64,000 bases of DNA from Aliiglaciecola lipolytica (GCF_018860635.1 NZ_JAHKPT010000007.1:1-64000), one strand, 5' to 3'; shown: positions 1 to 10,033, counted from the stretch's first letter. Notes: generated by a model from the sequence alone, not told the origin. A program made the numbers and translations.

Positions 1-123
1 TACCCATTTTTGTAAGGTGGAATATCCAACTTCCATTGCATCGGCAGCTTGCCTAACTGGATAACCTTGAACAGTGATCAACTCAATACATTCTAATTTA
101 AATTCGGCTGTGTACTTCTTCAT
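1..123 (-). mobile_element. IS3-family transposase orfA, N-terminal end (runs off window)
   Basis: The minus strand from the ATG at 123 reads MKKYTAEFKLECIELI and continues with QGYPVRQAADAMEVGYSTL to the window edge. This is the helix-turn-helix N-terminus of an IS3/IS911-type OrfA, which binds the element's ends and is normally joined by frameshift to OrfB. Only about 41 residues lie in the window, so it cannot be said whether the rest is intact. The terminal inverted repeat should lie between the start codon and the IS91 fragment that begins near 190. The stretch 145-186 is a candidate but I could not verify it without the other end. Confidence 0.8.
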
Positions 124-189
124 TCTTACCTCATTGGTTTTTGATATCATACCTCCAACAAAGTGTTTTGAATAATTAGACCATTACAA

Positions 190-375
190 GTGCAGCGTGA
201 TATGGAAAACAGTTATCTGAATTTACCGATAGATGACGAAGATAGTTTACTCCAGTTACAAGGCGCATCAGTTAGCTACCGCATCGCAATAGGCCCACGA
301 CAAGGTCAAAAGGTGTTTACCTTGCAAACCTTACCTGCAAGCACCGAGGGTGAATATGGTCAGTTGGCCAATACC
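190..375 (+). pseudogene. IS91-family transposase, C-terminal fragment
   Basis: The plus-strand reading contains LLQLQGASVSYRIAIGPRQG followed by KVFTLQTLPAS, a stretch characteristic of the C-terminal part of IS91-type Y2 transposases. In intact relatives it continues into a GFSLHAGV-type sequence. Here similarity stops at about 372 (the residues ANT) and the reading frame is lost. About 60 residues of a protein of roughly 400 remain, so this is a non-functional remnant. It lies directly against the truncated Tn3 transposase, so the junction near 372-376 is a recombination or insertion scar. An N-terminal IS91 fragment lies at 26.5 kb. Confidence 0.7.
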
Positions 376-2156
376 TGCCGTTTGAGGGAGCCGATAATAC
401 TAAGGTGTTAGCTGAACAGCTAAATAGCATGAAAAATGAGTTCTTAGAGGCTGGTAAGTTAGCGTCTACAGATCGGCGGCTAATTAAGGTCAACCAACAC
501 TTGTATGTGATTGATGAGGATAACAACATACTTCTGGAGCGTTACGAGATCATGCTGTATTTGTTAGCTCAGAATAAACTTGATGGCCAACTATTTATAC
601 ACACAGTCATCAAATTCCGAGCATTACACGATGATCTCGTTTGCGATGTCTCATGGGCACAGAAAAACAAACTCCTTAAAGATTCTATGCTAGACAGCAT
701 GAATACAGAGCCTGCCAAGTTTGTTAGGTCGATGGAGCAGAAGATGAACGAAAAGTTGCAACGGGTTTGTCAGCGTATTGATGATGGTGACAATCGAAAT
801 GTAATACTGCGCAATCGCTCGGGCAAAACGCAGTGGAGATTGCCGTATTCAGGCACGAAATCGGCTTTAAACAATCCCTTTTTTGCGCGCATGAAACCAA
901 TTAATATTACCGATGTACTGCGCTTCGTTCATCAGGAAACAGGGTTTTTACAGTACTTCGAACACGTCCGTCAATTACAGTCTGGACAGACCGGCCATTT
1001 AAATGATTTGCTGGCAGCCATTATTGGCAATGGCACTTATTACGGCTTGCATGGCATGGCCAGTATCTCCGATCGCTCATATGATCATCTTCGCACAGTA
1101 CAAGCAAATTATCTGCGACCTGAAACGCTAAACCTCGGTAATGATGCAATTAACGATGCGACTGCGAAATTATCCATCTTCAAACATTACAATATTCAAG
1201 AAGGACTCATCCATGCCAGCGCCGATGGGCAGAAATTTGAATCACGGTTAGAGACGTTTAAAACCCGTTATTCATCCAAATATTTTGGTACCAACAAAGG
1301 GCTGACATCGATGAACCTGATAGCCAACCATGTAGCCTTGAATGCACAAATTATCGGTGCCAACGAACATGAATCACACTTTATTTTAGACCTGCTTCAT
1401 AACAATACCTCTGAAATTAAGCCGGACATATTATCCACCGATACACATGGTGTTAATCATGTGAACTTTGCCTTGCTGGACTTGTTTGGGTACACATTTG
1501 CACCCCGTTATGCCCAGTTTGGAACAGTAATATCAGATCTTTTTGATGTGAGTGAGGGGGAAGAAAACAAGGCGACACTCTCGTTGAAAAAGCCTATCAA
1601 TACCACGTTAATTGTCGATGAGTGGGATAGTATTCAACGGATCATAATATCGTTACCGCAAAAGACGATAACGCAGGCAATGCTTGTGAGAAAGCTTTCT
1701 GGCTACAGTCAAAACCACCCTTTACTGAAAGCGTTAACTGAGTACAACCGAATGCTCAAGGCCACGTACTTATTAGACTATATTGATGACGCCAGCCTAA
1801 GAACTTATGTCCAACGAGCTTTGAATCGCGGGGAAGCCTATCATCAATTACGTCGCGCTATTGCTCATGTAAATGGAAATCGTTTTCAAGGAAAGTCAGA
1901 CGATGAAATCGTCTTATGGAACGAATGTGCAAGGCTTTTAACGAACGCTATTATCTATTTTAATTCGCTGATCTTGAGCCGATTACTAGAGCACTTTAAG
2001 GCAGAGGGTGACGACCAAAAATTGGAAATCATTAAGCAAGTTTCACCAGTGGCATGGCATAATATAAACTTGAACGGAACTTACAGCTTTAGCTTTGAGC
2101 AAAACTTACTTGATTTAGATGAAATTATGCAATCAATAGTGCAGAATGAAAATTAA
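375..2156 (+). pseudogene. tnpA: Tn3-family transposase TnpA, 5'-truncated
   Basis: An open frame of about 590 codons runs from the IS91 junction to 2156; the first possible start is GTG at 405. It corresponds to the C-terminal catalytic half of Tn3-family TnpA, normally about 950-1000 residues, which cuts transposon ends in replicative transposition. The three DDE positions can be placed: Asp in HASADGQKFESR, Asp in ILSTDTHGVNHVNFALLD, and Glu in LWNECARLLTNAIIYFN. The N-terminal DNA-binding half is absent and its place is taken by the IS91 fragment. The remaining frame has no internal stops, so the truncation may be recent. A candidate terminal inverted repeat lies just downstream. No resolvase or passenger genes are visible. 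Confidence 0.85.
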
Positions 2157-2194
2157 GAGGCCTGTGAATGTCATGTTAGCTGTGGGTTGTAGCG

Positions 2195-2232
2195 ATAAGT
2201 GTTACATTAGGCGGGGATGTCCCCAGAACCCC
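2195..2232 (-). repeat. Candidate Tn3-type terminal inverted repeat
   Basis: Read on the minus strand from 2232, the sequence begins GGGGTTCTGGGGACATCCCC. A 38-bp element starting with GGGG, about 40 bp behind tnpA, is the usual arrangement for a Tn3-family end. The partner end is missing because the 5' side was lost, so identity rests on position and the GGGG start only. Confidence 0.45.
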
Positions 2233-2267
2233 AAAGTCGTTTGTTAAGGTAAAACATTTTACCGCGC

Positions 2268-3293
2268 TCATGAGCTATAACCGTTTGGATTAGTTGATTG
2301 CCAACGCCACGTATCGGCCATCATCATGTCTAAGTCTCGCTTTGCATGCCAATTCAGGACGCTTGCTGCTTTTTCTGCATTTGCCCAGAAAGCGGGTAAA
2401 TCCCCTGCTCGTCTATCTGCAATAACATATGGAATAGCGGTGTTTGTCACTTTTTCAAAAGCACTAATAATTTCAAGTACTGAAACCGCGCTTCCAGTGC
2501 CTAAATTAAACGTTTCAAGGCCCGTAAAAGACTGATTTTTTTGCAACCATTGGAGCGCCGCAACATGCCCCTCAGCTAAGTCCATAACATGCAAATAGTC
2601 CCTTTCGCAGGTACCGTCTTTCGTTGCATAGTCATTACCAAACACGTTCAAGTTGGCTAGTTTGCCCACTGCCACTTGTGCAAGGTATGGGAGTAAATTA
2701 TTGGGGATTCCCTTAGGGTCTTCACCAATTATACCGCTAGGATGTGCGCCTATTGGATTAAAATAACGCAACGATACTCCTCTAAAATTGGTATTGGCAA
2801 TCGCATTATCACCTAGGATGCGTTCCACCATTACTTTGCTTGCACCATATGGACTTGTAGGATTCCCTAATGGCATAGTTTCGATGTAGGGAACACTATT
2901 GTCTTCTCCATACACAGTAGCGGAAGAACTAAAAATAAAATCATTCACACTATGCTTTGCCATCGCTTGCAATAAGTTAAGCGTTCCGTACACATTGTTT
3001 TGGTAGTATTCTAGGGGAATTTGGCTGGATTCACCCACCGCTTTTAACGCTGCAAAATGAATAAGCGCTCGAATATTATGCTGTTCAAAAATATCATCGA
3101 GTATTTTTGTGTCTTTTATTTCGCCATGAACAAAATCGATATTTTTTCCGGTAAGTTGCTTTACTCGGTTTAATGACTCAACATTTGAATTCGTCAGGTT
3201 ATCCAACACAACAACGTCAAAGTTATTTTTTAATAAGGCCAGCGTAGTGTGAGAACCGATATAACCGGCCCCGCCTGTGACGAGTACTTTCAT
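2268..3293 (-). CDS. galE: UDP-glucose 4-epimerase
   Basis: This cytosolic short-chain dehydrogenase/reductase interconverts UDP-galactose and UDP-glucose and closes the Leloir pathway. It is 341 residues, the usual length. The NAD-binding glycine motif GGAGYIGSH lies at residues 7-15. The Ser/Tyr/Lys catalytic set is visible as SSSATVYG (about 122-129) and YGASK (Tyr149, Lys153). The substrate-binding part with FNLGTGSAVSV is present. It is the second gene of a minus-strand pair: its ATG overlaps the stop of the LacI-type regulator by four bases (ATGA), so the two are translationally coupled and probably expressed from the galR/galT intergenic region. Relatives such as NDP-sugar epimerases of other specificity are possible, but the Leloir context makes galE nearly certain. 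Confidence 0.96.
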   Translation of the reverse strand: MKVLVTGGAGYIGSHTTLALLKNNFDVVVLDNLTNSNVESLNRVKQLTGKNIDFVHGEIKDTKILDDIFEQHNIRALIHFAALKAVGESSQIPLEYYQNNVYGTLNLLQAMAKHSVNDFIFSSSATVYGEDNSVPYIETMPLGNPTSPYGASKVMVERILGDNAIANTNFRGVSLRYFNPIGAHPSGIIGEDPKGIPNNLLPYLAQVAVGKLANLNVFGNDYATKDGTCERDYLHVMDLAEGHVAALQWLQKNQSFTGLETFNLGTGSAVSVLEIISAFEKVTNTAIPYVIADRRAGDLPAFWANAEKAASVLNWHAKRDLDMMMADTWRWQSTNPNGYSS

Positions 3294-4363
3294 TCTTCAG
3301 CTTCCTGTAAACTTACACTAATATTTTGGTTCACGTGATTACTTTGTGTTGCGTTATTTTCTATTACATAGCTAGTAGATTCACGTTTTACTAAATACGG
3401 CAAGTATTTAAACGTTTCAGCACCGCTATTTTGTGGCTCATTGGCAGAGTTAAAAGCCAGCAGCGCAGCCTTCTGCGCCATTTCATCTATAGGGTAATGC
3501 AGGGTTGTTAATCGCGGTTTTGCATAACGAGCTATTAGTCCATCATCAAACCCTAATACTGAAACGTCGTGAGGCACCCGAAAACCATTATCTTCTAGTG
3601 CCGTAATTACCCCAATCGCCATTGCGTCGTTGTACGCAAAAATAGCAGTAAATGGTTTGCCAGATGCAAGTAAATACTGCGTTGCCTTTTCCCCGCCTTG
3701 TTGATTTGGTTCGGCATATTGAATTAATTCGTCGTTTAAGATAATCCCCGACTTGTTTAATTCGTCTTGGAATCCCGTTAGCCTAAGAAGTGGATCTTCA
3801 ATAGTGTATTTACTACTAACGCACGCCATTGCGCGATGATTTAAAGACATTAAATGGCGCGCAGCAATTTTTCCGCCTTCTCTATTATCGAGCCATATGC
3901 ACTTATGCTTTATACGTTCAACGAACCTATCAATTAGCACTAGTTGTGGCATCTTGTTACACAGTGAAATTAGCGCGTCGTCTGACAATTGCTTGCTATG
4001 CAAGACTATTATTTGACAACGTTGCTCTACCAAAAGATTTATCGCCTCTTGCTCAGACTCAGCGCTTTGCAAGGCTGTACTTAGCAACAATTGCATACTG
4101 TTCTGACGTGCGATTACATCAACGTTATGCGCTAAATTTGCAAAGAAAGGATCTGTTAGTTCGGGGATAACTACACCAATAGTCATACTTTTTCGTTTAA
4201 CCAAAGCCCTAGCATTCGCGTTAGGTGTGTACCCAAGATCGCGCATAATTTTGCTGACTTTATCTCGGGTTTGCTGACTAACTTTTGGCCCGTTGTTTAT
4301 TACCCTAGAAACTGAAGCAACTGACACACCAGCAATTCGGGCTACATCTTTAATTGTTGTCAT
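3290..4363 (-). CDS. LacI/GalR-family transcriptional regulator
   Basis: This 357-residue DNA-binding regulator has an N-terminal LacI helix-turn-helix ([20 protein letters not shown], residues 3-22) and hinge (residues about 45-60). A periplasmic-binding-protein-like effector domain follows to about residue 330. It is coupled to galE and divergent from galT-galK. Two near-identical 18-bp palindromes, typical of this family, lie at 4366-4383 and 4453-4470. I infer that it represses the divergent gal genes and itself, with galactose or a galactoside as inducer. It resembles GalR/GalS, but specificity cannot be read from sequence, so no symbol is given. Beyond about residue 335 the C-terminus is a short polar tail of no recognised fold. 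Confidence 0.93.
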   Translation of the reverse strand: MTTIKDVARIAGVSVASVSRVINNGPKVSQQTRDKVSKIMRDLGYTPNANARALVKRKSMTIGVVIPELTDPFFANLAHNVDVIARQNSMQLLLSTALQSAESEQEAINLLVEQRCQIIVLHSKQLSDDALISLCNKMPQLVLIDRFVERIKHKCIWLDNREGGKIAARHLMSLNHRAMACVSSKYTIEDPLLRLTGFQDELNKSGIILNDELIQYAEPNQQGGEKATQYLLASGKPFTAIFAYNDAMAIGVITALEDNGFRVPHDVSVLGFDDGLIARYAKPRLTTLHYPIDEMAQKAALLAFNSANEPQNSGAETFKYLPYLVKRESTSYVIENNATQSNHVNQNISVSLQEAEE

Positions 4364-4365
4364 TT

Positions 4366-4383
4366 AAGGAAATCGTTTACCCT
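4366..4383. promoter_or_regulatory. LacI/GalR-type operator O1
   Basis: The sequence AAGGAAATCGTTTACCCT matches the reverse complement of O2 at 16 of 18 positions. It lies 2 bp upstream of the regulator's ATG, so binding there would block transcription of the regulator-galE pair (autoregulation, inferred). Confidence 0.75.
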
Positions 4384-4389
4384 CAATTA

Positions 4390-4400
4390 TTGTCATACAA
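4390..4400. promoter_or_regulatory. TTGTCATACAA palindrome (TTRT-CAT-AYAA site 1)
   Basis: The 11-mer TTGTCATACAA has inverted arms TTGT/ACAA around CAT. It is one of six such sites in the catabolic locus and has the size and symmetry of operators of FadR-type GntR regulators. It lies in the divergent region between the LacI regulator and galT. Confidence 0.6.
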
Positions 4401-4452
4401 TATACATCAAAATCACTATTTTGTACATTGTAAATTTTACGTTGCATTTTTA

Positions 4453-4470
4453 AGGGTAAACGATTACCCT
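4453..4470. promoter_or_regulatory. LacI/GalR-type operator O2
   Basis: The sequence AGGGTAAACGATTACCCT has perfect 7-bp inverted arms AGGGTAA/TTACCCT around ACGA. It lies 39 bp upstream of the galT start, where a bound repressor would block the galTK promoter. With O1 about 87 bp away (centre to centre), looping as in GalR/LacI systems is possible. Confidence 0.8.
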
Positions 4471-4509
4471 CTTGGCATTAGAAATCATTTAAGTTTAATT
4501 GAGAAATTT

Positions 4510-5550
4510 ATGAACACCATTTTTGATCCAACTGAACATCCACATAGACGTTTTAATCCACTGTTAGATGAATGGATTTTGGTCTCTCCTCATCGCGCTA
4601 AGCGTCCTTGGCAAGGTCAAGTTGAAACCGTTGATGAAGACGAACGTCCGCAATACGATAAAGATTGTTTTCTATGTTCAGGCAACACGCGCATAAATGG
4701 TGAAATAAACGATAAATATGAAAATACCTTTGTCTTTACAAATGACTTTGCGGCACTAAAAACTGATACGCCACAATTTGAACAAAACGACCCTTTATTT
4801 CGGATGACGACCGAACAAGGCGAAAGTCGCGTCATTTGCTTTTCACCCGACCATAGCAAAACGTTACCGCAGTTAAGCACTGGAGAAATTACGCAGGTTA
4901 TTAAAACCTGGAAAGAACAGTGCGCAGAGTTAGGTGAAAAATACAATTGGGTGCAAGTGTTCGAGAATAAAGGGTCAATGATGGGCTGCTCTAATCCGCA
5001 TCCTCACGGTCAAATTTGGTCACAACAGCACTTACCGTCGCTTGTGAGTAAAAAGCAAGTCAATTTGTCGGATTACTTCGCTACCCATGGTAAAAACCTA
5101 TTGCTAGATTATGTGGAAAAAGAAGTTTCCTTAAAAGAACGCATTGTTGTCAAAAACGACGATTGGGTAGTACTAGTGCCCTATTGGGCAGGTTGGCCCT
5201 TTGAAACGATGTTATTACCGCGATTCCCCGTTACAAGAATGACTGAGTTAAGCACAAAGCAGGAAGAGTCGCTCGCTCATGCGCTAAAAAGCATCACGAT
5301 TAAGTACGATAATTTATTTAATTGTTCTTTCCCTTACTCAATGGGTTGGCATGGAGCGCCATATGACAAAGAAGAACATCCTGAATGGCTACTTCATGCT
5401 AGTTTCTTCCCGCCACTGTTGCGTTCTTCTACTGTACGTAAATTTATGGTGGGTTATGAAATGATGGCCGAATCGCAGCGTGATCTTACCCCCGAACAAG
5501 CAGCACAAAGACTTCGAGACGCATCTGACATTCATTATAAGGAGGCTTAG
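4510..5550 (+). CDS. galT: Galactose-1-phosphate uridylyltransferase
   Basis: This enzyme transfers UMP from UDP-glucose to galactose-1-phosphate in the Leloir pathway. The ATG at 4510 is preferred over upstream in-frame codons because it gives 346 residues, the normal family length ([18 protein letters not shown]), and because the upstream alternative at 4354 would run through both operators. The active-site motif [14 protein letters not shown] places the HPH triad at residues 164-166, with His166 as the nucleophile. Cys53 and Cys56 (CFLC) match the zinc site of the family. galT is followed after 2 bp by galK (stop TAG, then the galK ATG), so the two form an operon. It is probably repressed by the divergent LacI-type regulator through O2. 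Confidence 0.96.
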   Translation: MNTIFDPTEHPHRRFNPLLDEWILVSPHRAKRPWQGQVETVDEDERPQYDKDCFLCSGNTRINGEINDKYENTFVFTNDFAALKTDTPQFEQNDPLFRMTTEQGESRVICFSPDHSKTLPQLSTGEITQVIKTWKEQCAELGEKYNWVQVFENKGSMMGCSNPHPHGQIWSQQHLPSLVSKKQVNLSDYFATHGKNLLLDYVEKEVSLKERIVVKNDDWVVLVPYWAGWPFETMLLPRFPVTRMTELSTKQEESLAHALKSITIKYDNLFNCSFPYSMGWHGAPYDKEEHPEWLLHASFFPPLLRSSTVRKFMVGYEMMAESQRDLTPEQAAQRLRDASDIHYKEA

Positions 5551-5552
5551 TA

Positions 5553-6698
5553 ATGTTAAATAGCCAATCAATTACCGAGCATTTCAAAGAGCATTTTAAA
5601 AGTGCTCCTGAGCACACCTTTCATGCCCCCGGTCGCGTTAATTTAATAGGTGAGCATACCGATTATAACGACGGATTTGTTTTGCCTGCAGCCATTAATT
5701 TTGGCACAACTATCGCGGTAAAAAAACGCAACGATAGGACGGTCAATGTACTAGCTCTCGATATAGATAATGAAACTGATTCATTTAGCCTAGACGCCAT
5801 CGAATTCAATCAGCAAAATATGTGGAGTAATTATGTGCGTGGAACGCTCAAAATTTTACTAGACACTTATCCTGATATAAAAGGCGCTGATATTTTGGTA
5901 AGTGGTAATGTGCCACAAGGCACAGGGTTAAGTTCCTCAGCAAGTTTTGAGAACGTGATTTTAAAAACGTTTTCTACAATCAATAATATTGAACTAGACG
6001 GCGTTGCTGCCGCATTGATGTCGCAAAAAGCCGAAAATACATTTGTTGGGTGCAACTGCGGCATTATGGATCAACTCGTTTCCGCTATGGGCAAAGAAGG
6101 CACCGCAATGTTACTCGATTGCAGAAGCTTAGAATTTCAATACGCTGATATTCCAAAAGGGGTTTCCTTAGTTATTATTAATTCCAATGTAAAACGAACA
6201 TTGGTAGGCAGCGAATATAATACCCGCAGACAACAGTGTGAAGCCGGTGCAAAACACTTCAACAAGCCCGCATTGCGTGACGTTACTATTGAAGAATTAG
6301 AAAGCGAACGAGACAACTTAGAGCCCTTAATATATCAACGCGCAAAACATATTGTTACCGAAAATGCGCGAACCATGAAAGCACTCACTGCCTTAAACAA
6401 GAATGACATGAGCACCATGAGTGTGCTTATGGCTCAGTCACATGAGTCAATGAAGAATGATTTTGACATTACTACACCTGAGTTAGATACACTGGTAGAT
6501 ATTGTCGCGAAAGTATTAAGGAGCCGCGGTGGCGCGAGAATGACAGGCGGTGGATTTGGCGGCTGCGTAATTGCGCTAACGCCCGACGAGCTGGTTGATC
6601 AGGTAAATGACGCGATTAAAGACCAATATTCAGCAAGTACTGGACTCACTGCCGATATATATGTATGTACCGCTTCAGACGGTGCTTTCTTCGAGTAA
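5553..6698 (+). CDS. galK: Galactokinase
   Basis: This GHMP-family kinase phosphorylates alpha-D-galactose with ATP. It has 381 residues, as expected. The galactokinase signature GRVNLIGEHTDYNDGFVLP (about residues 26-44) binds the sugar. The ATP-binding motif is GTGLSSSASFE (residues about 126-136), and the C-terminal GHMP motif GGARMTGGGFGGCVIA is present near residues 327-342. It follows galT with only 2 bp between stop and start, preceded by an AAGGAGG ribosome binding site inside the galT end. No clear intrinsic terminator follows it; downstream comes a degenerate formate-dehydrogenase-like block. Confidence 0.97.
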   Translation: MLNSQSITEHFKEHFKSAPEHTFHAPGRVNLIGEHTDYNDGFVLPAAINFGTTIAVKKRNDRTVNVLALDIDNETDSFSLDAIEFNQQNMWSNYVRGTLKILLDTYPDIKGADILVSGNVPQGTGLSSSASFENVILKTFSTINNIELDGVAAALMSQKAENTFVGCNCGIMDQLVSAMGKEGTAMLLDCRSLEFQYADIPKGVSLVIINSNVKRTLVGSEYNTRRQQCEAGAKHFNKPALRDVTIEELESERDNLEPLIYQRAKHIVTENARTMKALTALNKNDMSTMSVLMAQSHESMKNDFDITTPELDTLVDIVAKVLRSRGGARMTGGGFGGCVIALTPDELVDQVNDAIKDQYSASTGLTADIYVCTASDGAFFE

Positions 6699-6908
6699 AA
6701 ATTTAGTTTTTTAGTGCGAACAATTGCATTGAAGAATTAAAGGCGTACCCTAAAAGGATATAGCTATTTGAAATAGCAGATTAGTGCCAAGTTCAAAATA
6801 TTCTTTTAGGGTCTCGCTGATATCGAATTATTCAATTTCACAATCCCATGATTGCCATCAATCGAATGATTTACACCATTCATTTGCAGAAGAACAAGTC
6901 GTTGTAGT

Positions 6909-7109
6909 GCAGAACTCGTTCAAAAAACACGCGCTCTCGGTATTTCTATCTTGGCTAGTTTTGCTTCGCCAAGCACTCTGGCACTAAAGTTAGCACAAAG
7001 TTACAAAATGACTTTAGTTCATATCCCAAAACAAGATCTGCCTAATGTATATTTCCCGCGTCCCCAAAACGCCCAACAACAGTTAGCGAACGAGCCAATC
7101 AATGACTAA
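6909..7109 (+). pseudogene. fdhD: fdhD C-terminal remnant
   Basis: In one frame the sequence reads AELVQKTRALGISILASFAS and continues with PSTLALKLAQSYKMTLVHIP. It then reaches a stop at about 7109. This is the C-terminal part of FdhD, the sulfurtransferase that sulfurates the molybdenum cofactor of formate dehydrogenases (intact relatives have about 270 residues). The preceding 210 bp after galK show no recognisable FdhD N-terminus. The remnant lies directly before a broken ydeP-like gene, its natural partner, so both appear to be decaying together. Confidence 0.7.
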
Positions 7110-9292
7110 AGCCAATAAACCACAAAAAGCAGGCGGTATGGATTCGGTTACCTCTACAATTAAACAATTACTACAAAGTAAGCGAAGCAAAGGCAATTGC
7201 ATGGGAATCGACAGAACGAAAAGTCGGCAGCGATTTTTTTGCAAAGTATTCGGTGAGTGATTTATGAAAACAGAGTGATTACTGGCTTGAATACCAAGGA
7301 CGCCTAACGCAGCCAATGCGCCATAACGCAAATAGCGACCACTATGAAGTGGTTTAATGGGAAGATGCCTTTGAGCTAATAGCGCAGCACCTACATAAAC
7401 TAACATCACCAAATCAAGCAGAGTTTTATACTTCTGGCAGAGCCAGCAACGAAGCGTCCTATTTATATCAGTTAATGGGCCAAACTTACGGCACAAATAA
7501 TTTTCCTGACTGTTCTAATATGTGTCATGAAGCAAGCGGAGGTGCCCTAAGCTCCTCTATTGGCGTAGCCAAGGGTACCGTTGTATTAAAAGATTTCAAT
7601 CACGCCGAAGCTATTTTTGTATTCGGACAAAACCCTGGTACAAACCACCCCAGAATGATGAATGCGCTGAGGAAAGCAGCGAAAGCCGGCTGCAAAATTG
7701 TATCGATTAATAATTTGAAAGAAGTCGCCTTAGAAAAATTTGCAAGCCCTCAAAAACCTTTAGAATTATTAACCAGTAAAAGCGTCAGTATTAGCCATTT
7801 ATATCTAACTCCGAAACTTGGCACTGACATGGCACTAATACGCGGGATGGCTAAAGCGATATTTGAAGATTTCCCCGAGCACATTAATAAAGATTTTATT
7901 GCGCAACCTACTACTAATATGAGTGCATATCGGAACATCGTGAGCGATACGCCTTGGTCAACAATTATAGAACAAACCGGCCTTAGTAAAGATTTAATCC
8001 AGCAAGCATCTGCTGTTTTTGCTACCAGTAAAACGGTTATTAGCACGTGGGCGATGGGCTTAACACAGCATAAGCACTCGGTCGAAACAATACATGAATT
8101 AAGTAATTTGCATCTCTTACTTGGACATATTGGTAAAACTGGAGCGGGCCTAAGTCCGGTGCGCGGGCACAGCAATGTGCAAGGGAATCGCACAATGGGC
8201 ATCAATGAACAGCCTAGCGCGAGCTTTGTTAATAGGCTTCAAAGCCATTTTGACTTACCTATGCCTAAGTCACATGGTCATAACGTACATGCAGCCATAA
8301 AAGCGCGATACGCTAAGCGAAGTAGAGTCTTAATATGTTTAGGCGGTAATTTAGCCGCTGCTGCACCCGATACACACGACACAGCACAGGCTATGCAAAA
8401 TGCCGACTTAAATGTACAAATAAGTACAAAACTCAACCGAAGTCACTTAATGGTTGCTCATGATGGTCTCATACTGCCATGCATAGGGCGAACTGAGGAA
8501 TACGTACAATTGGGTGGTTCACAAAAGGTGACTGTGGAAGATACGTTTAGTATGGTGCACGCCTCTGGTGGTACAACCGAACCCCCATCGAAACTATGTT
8601 TGTCTGTAACGGCTATTATCGCACAGATAGCCCATCATCTATTTACAGAGAAACGCGCAAATAATACTGATTGGCTAGGGCTAAAAGATGATTATGCAAA
8701 AATTCGCGACTTAATTTCGCATATCGTCGATGGCTTTGAAAATTTCAATCAAAAAATTCAAACCCCATTTGGTTTTCACTTAACAAATAGTGCAGCACAA
8801 CTCACCTGGCAAACTAAAACAGGCAAAGCAACTTTTAGTGCTACAGCCTTACCAACCTTTTTATATCCTCGTTTGGTGACAAGTGCAGTAGTAAAACACA
8901 AAGAACGAGTGTTTACCTTGCAAAGCATGCGCTCACACGACCAATATAACACTACCATATACGGCATGGACGACCGTTATCGTGGCGTAAAGAATGCACG
9001 CAAAGTTGTGTTCATTAATAGTCAAGACGCACACAAGCTATCGCTCGAGGAAGGACAACCAGTTGATATAGAATCAATTTGGGATGACGGCATAACACGA
9101 AAAATAGAGGGCTTCACGCTACATTTTTATGACATACCGCGAGGCAACTTAGCGGCTTATTATCCTGAAACAAATGCCTTAATTGCCATAGACAGTGTTG
9201 GAGATAAATCTGCCACACCCACATCTAAGTCGGTTCCGGTATTTTTAAGGCCTAGTGCACAGCAGCCCCCTATATTCAAGCAGCGCCAATAA
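7102..9292 (+). pseudogene. YdeP/FdhF-like molybdopterin oxidoreductase, broken at the 5' end
   Basis: The 3' 1.9 kb is an intact frame with strong resemblance to the YdeP-type subgroup of formate-dehydrogenase-like molybdopterin enzymes (NNFPDCSNMCHE, NPGTNHPRM, RGHSNVQGNRTMGI, RSHDQYNTTIYGMDDRYRGV). The 5' part is damaged. From ATG 7102 the start MTKANKPQKAGGMDSVTSTI fits the family N-terminus. The segment that should hold the Fe-S cysteine motif is then deleted, the frame shifts near the residues AIAWEST, and in-frame stops occur near 7263 and 7357. Residues further on (LEYQGRLTQPMRHN, FYTSGRASNEASYLYQLMGQ) are recognisable before the continuous frame. A shorter translation starting at 7475 would lack the cofactor entry region. 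It is therefore most likely a pseudogene unless sequencing errors explain the breaks. Confidence 0.85.
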
Positions 9293-9313
9293 CGTAAGCG
9301 CTACTTTATAAAG

Positions 9314-10000
9314 TTAAAGTCTCGCTTCTATTACATTCAAGGCATCGGTGAGAATATCGTGCACCGCCTGATGAGCCGTGTCGGCATCGCCGTTTTTAAT
9401 GGCCTCAAACACCTTGCTGTGAAACGTTACATCAGTGTTTGAAACACCCTTTACGTCATTAACATAACGAATACTTACGCGCAGCGCTGCATTTACAAAC
9501 TGTGTTAATTGAATAAAGAATCGATTGCCGCTGGCCAATAACATTGTATTTAGAAAATTAAGGTGGGCATCGAGTTGATCTTCGATTATATCATCGGTTT
9601 GTGAAATACGAATTAATGCTTGTTCCATGTTTTTGATTTGTATTGGTGTTGCATTTTCTGCCGCTAATTTAGCCGCCACAGGTTCAATTGCAAAACGAAC
9701 TTGCGTGAATTCTCTTAGTAAATTTAGCGAGGGCTTGCTTTTTAGTATCCACTCGAGCACGTCTGTATCAAAAAGGTTCCATTTCTTTTCTGGGTTTACT
9801 CTAATCCCTTGACGCGGTCTTGATGAAATCAAGCCCTTAGCAGATAGCATTTTCACTGCTTCTCTGGTTGCACTGCGACTTATATTAAATTGTTCACATA
9901 GGACAGCTTCAGAAGGCATACTCAAACCAACCCCGTAAACGCCGGCTACTATTGCTTCTCCCAATGTATGCGTGAGTTGTTGTGTCAAATTGCTGGTCAT
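9314..10000 (-). CDS. GntR-family (FadR/FCD subfamily) transcriptional regulator
   Basis: This 228-residue regulator has an N-terminal winged helix-turn-helix (residues about 5-70; SMPSEAVLCEQFNISRSATR) and an all-helical FCD ligand domain (about 95-220) with the metal-ligand-type acidic and histidine residues (DAHLNFL, FHSKVFEAI). FCD regulators generally respond to small organic or sugar acids. It lies convergent to the broken oxidoreductase and next to the alpha-galactosidase. One TTRT-CAT-AYAA palindrome lies 23 bp upstream of its start codon, which fits autoregulation. Five further copies lie in front of other catabolic genes, so I infer that this protein controls the galactoside/glycerol regulon. 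The DgoR/LldR group is the closest type by architecture; the ligand is unknown. Confidence 0.9.
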   Translation of the reverse strand: MTSNLTQQLTHTLGEAIVAGVYGVGLSMPSEAVLCEQFNISRSATREAVKMLSAKGLISSRPRQGIRVNPEKKWNLFDTDVLEWILKSKPSLNLLREFTQVRFAIEPVAAKLAAENATPIQIKNMEQALIRISQTDDIIEDQLDAHLNFLNTMLLASGNRFFIQLTQFVNAALRVSIRYVNDVKGVSNTDVTFHSKVFEAIKNGDADTAHQAVHDILTDALNVIEARL

Positions 10001-10022
10001 TTAAACTTCTTATCCAAGGCAT

Positions 10023-10033
10023 TTATCATATAA
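10023..10033. promoter_or_regulatory. TTATCATATAA palindrome (site 2)
   Basis: TTAT/ATAA arms surround CAT, 23 bp upstream of the GntR-type regulator's ATG. Its position suggests autoregulation. Confidence 0.6.

Noticed and set aside
2248-2263. GGTAAAA-CA-TTTTACC inverted repeat downstream of galE
   Set aside because: Perfect but AT-rich, and no U-tract follows on either strand, so a terminator cannot be claimed.
4354-4509. Upstream extension of galT to 4354
   Set aside because: It would translate through both operators, and the family N-terminus begins at 4510.
6784-6987. Small plus-strand frame between galK and the broken oxidoreductase
   Set aside because: It crosses the fdhD remnant in another frame and resembles no protein.
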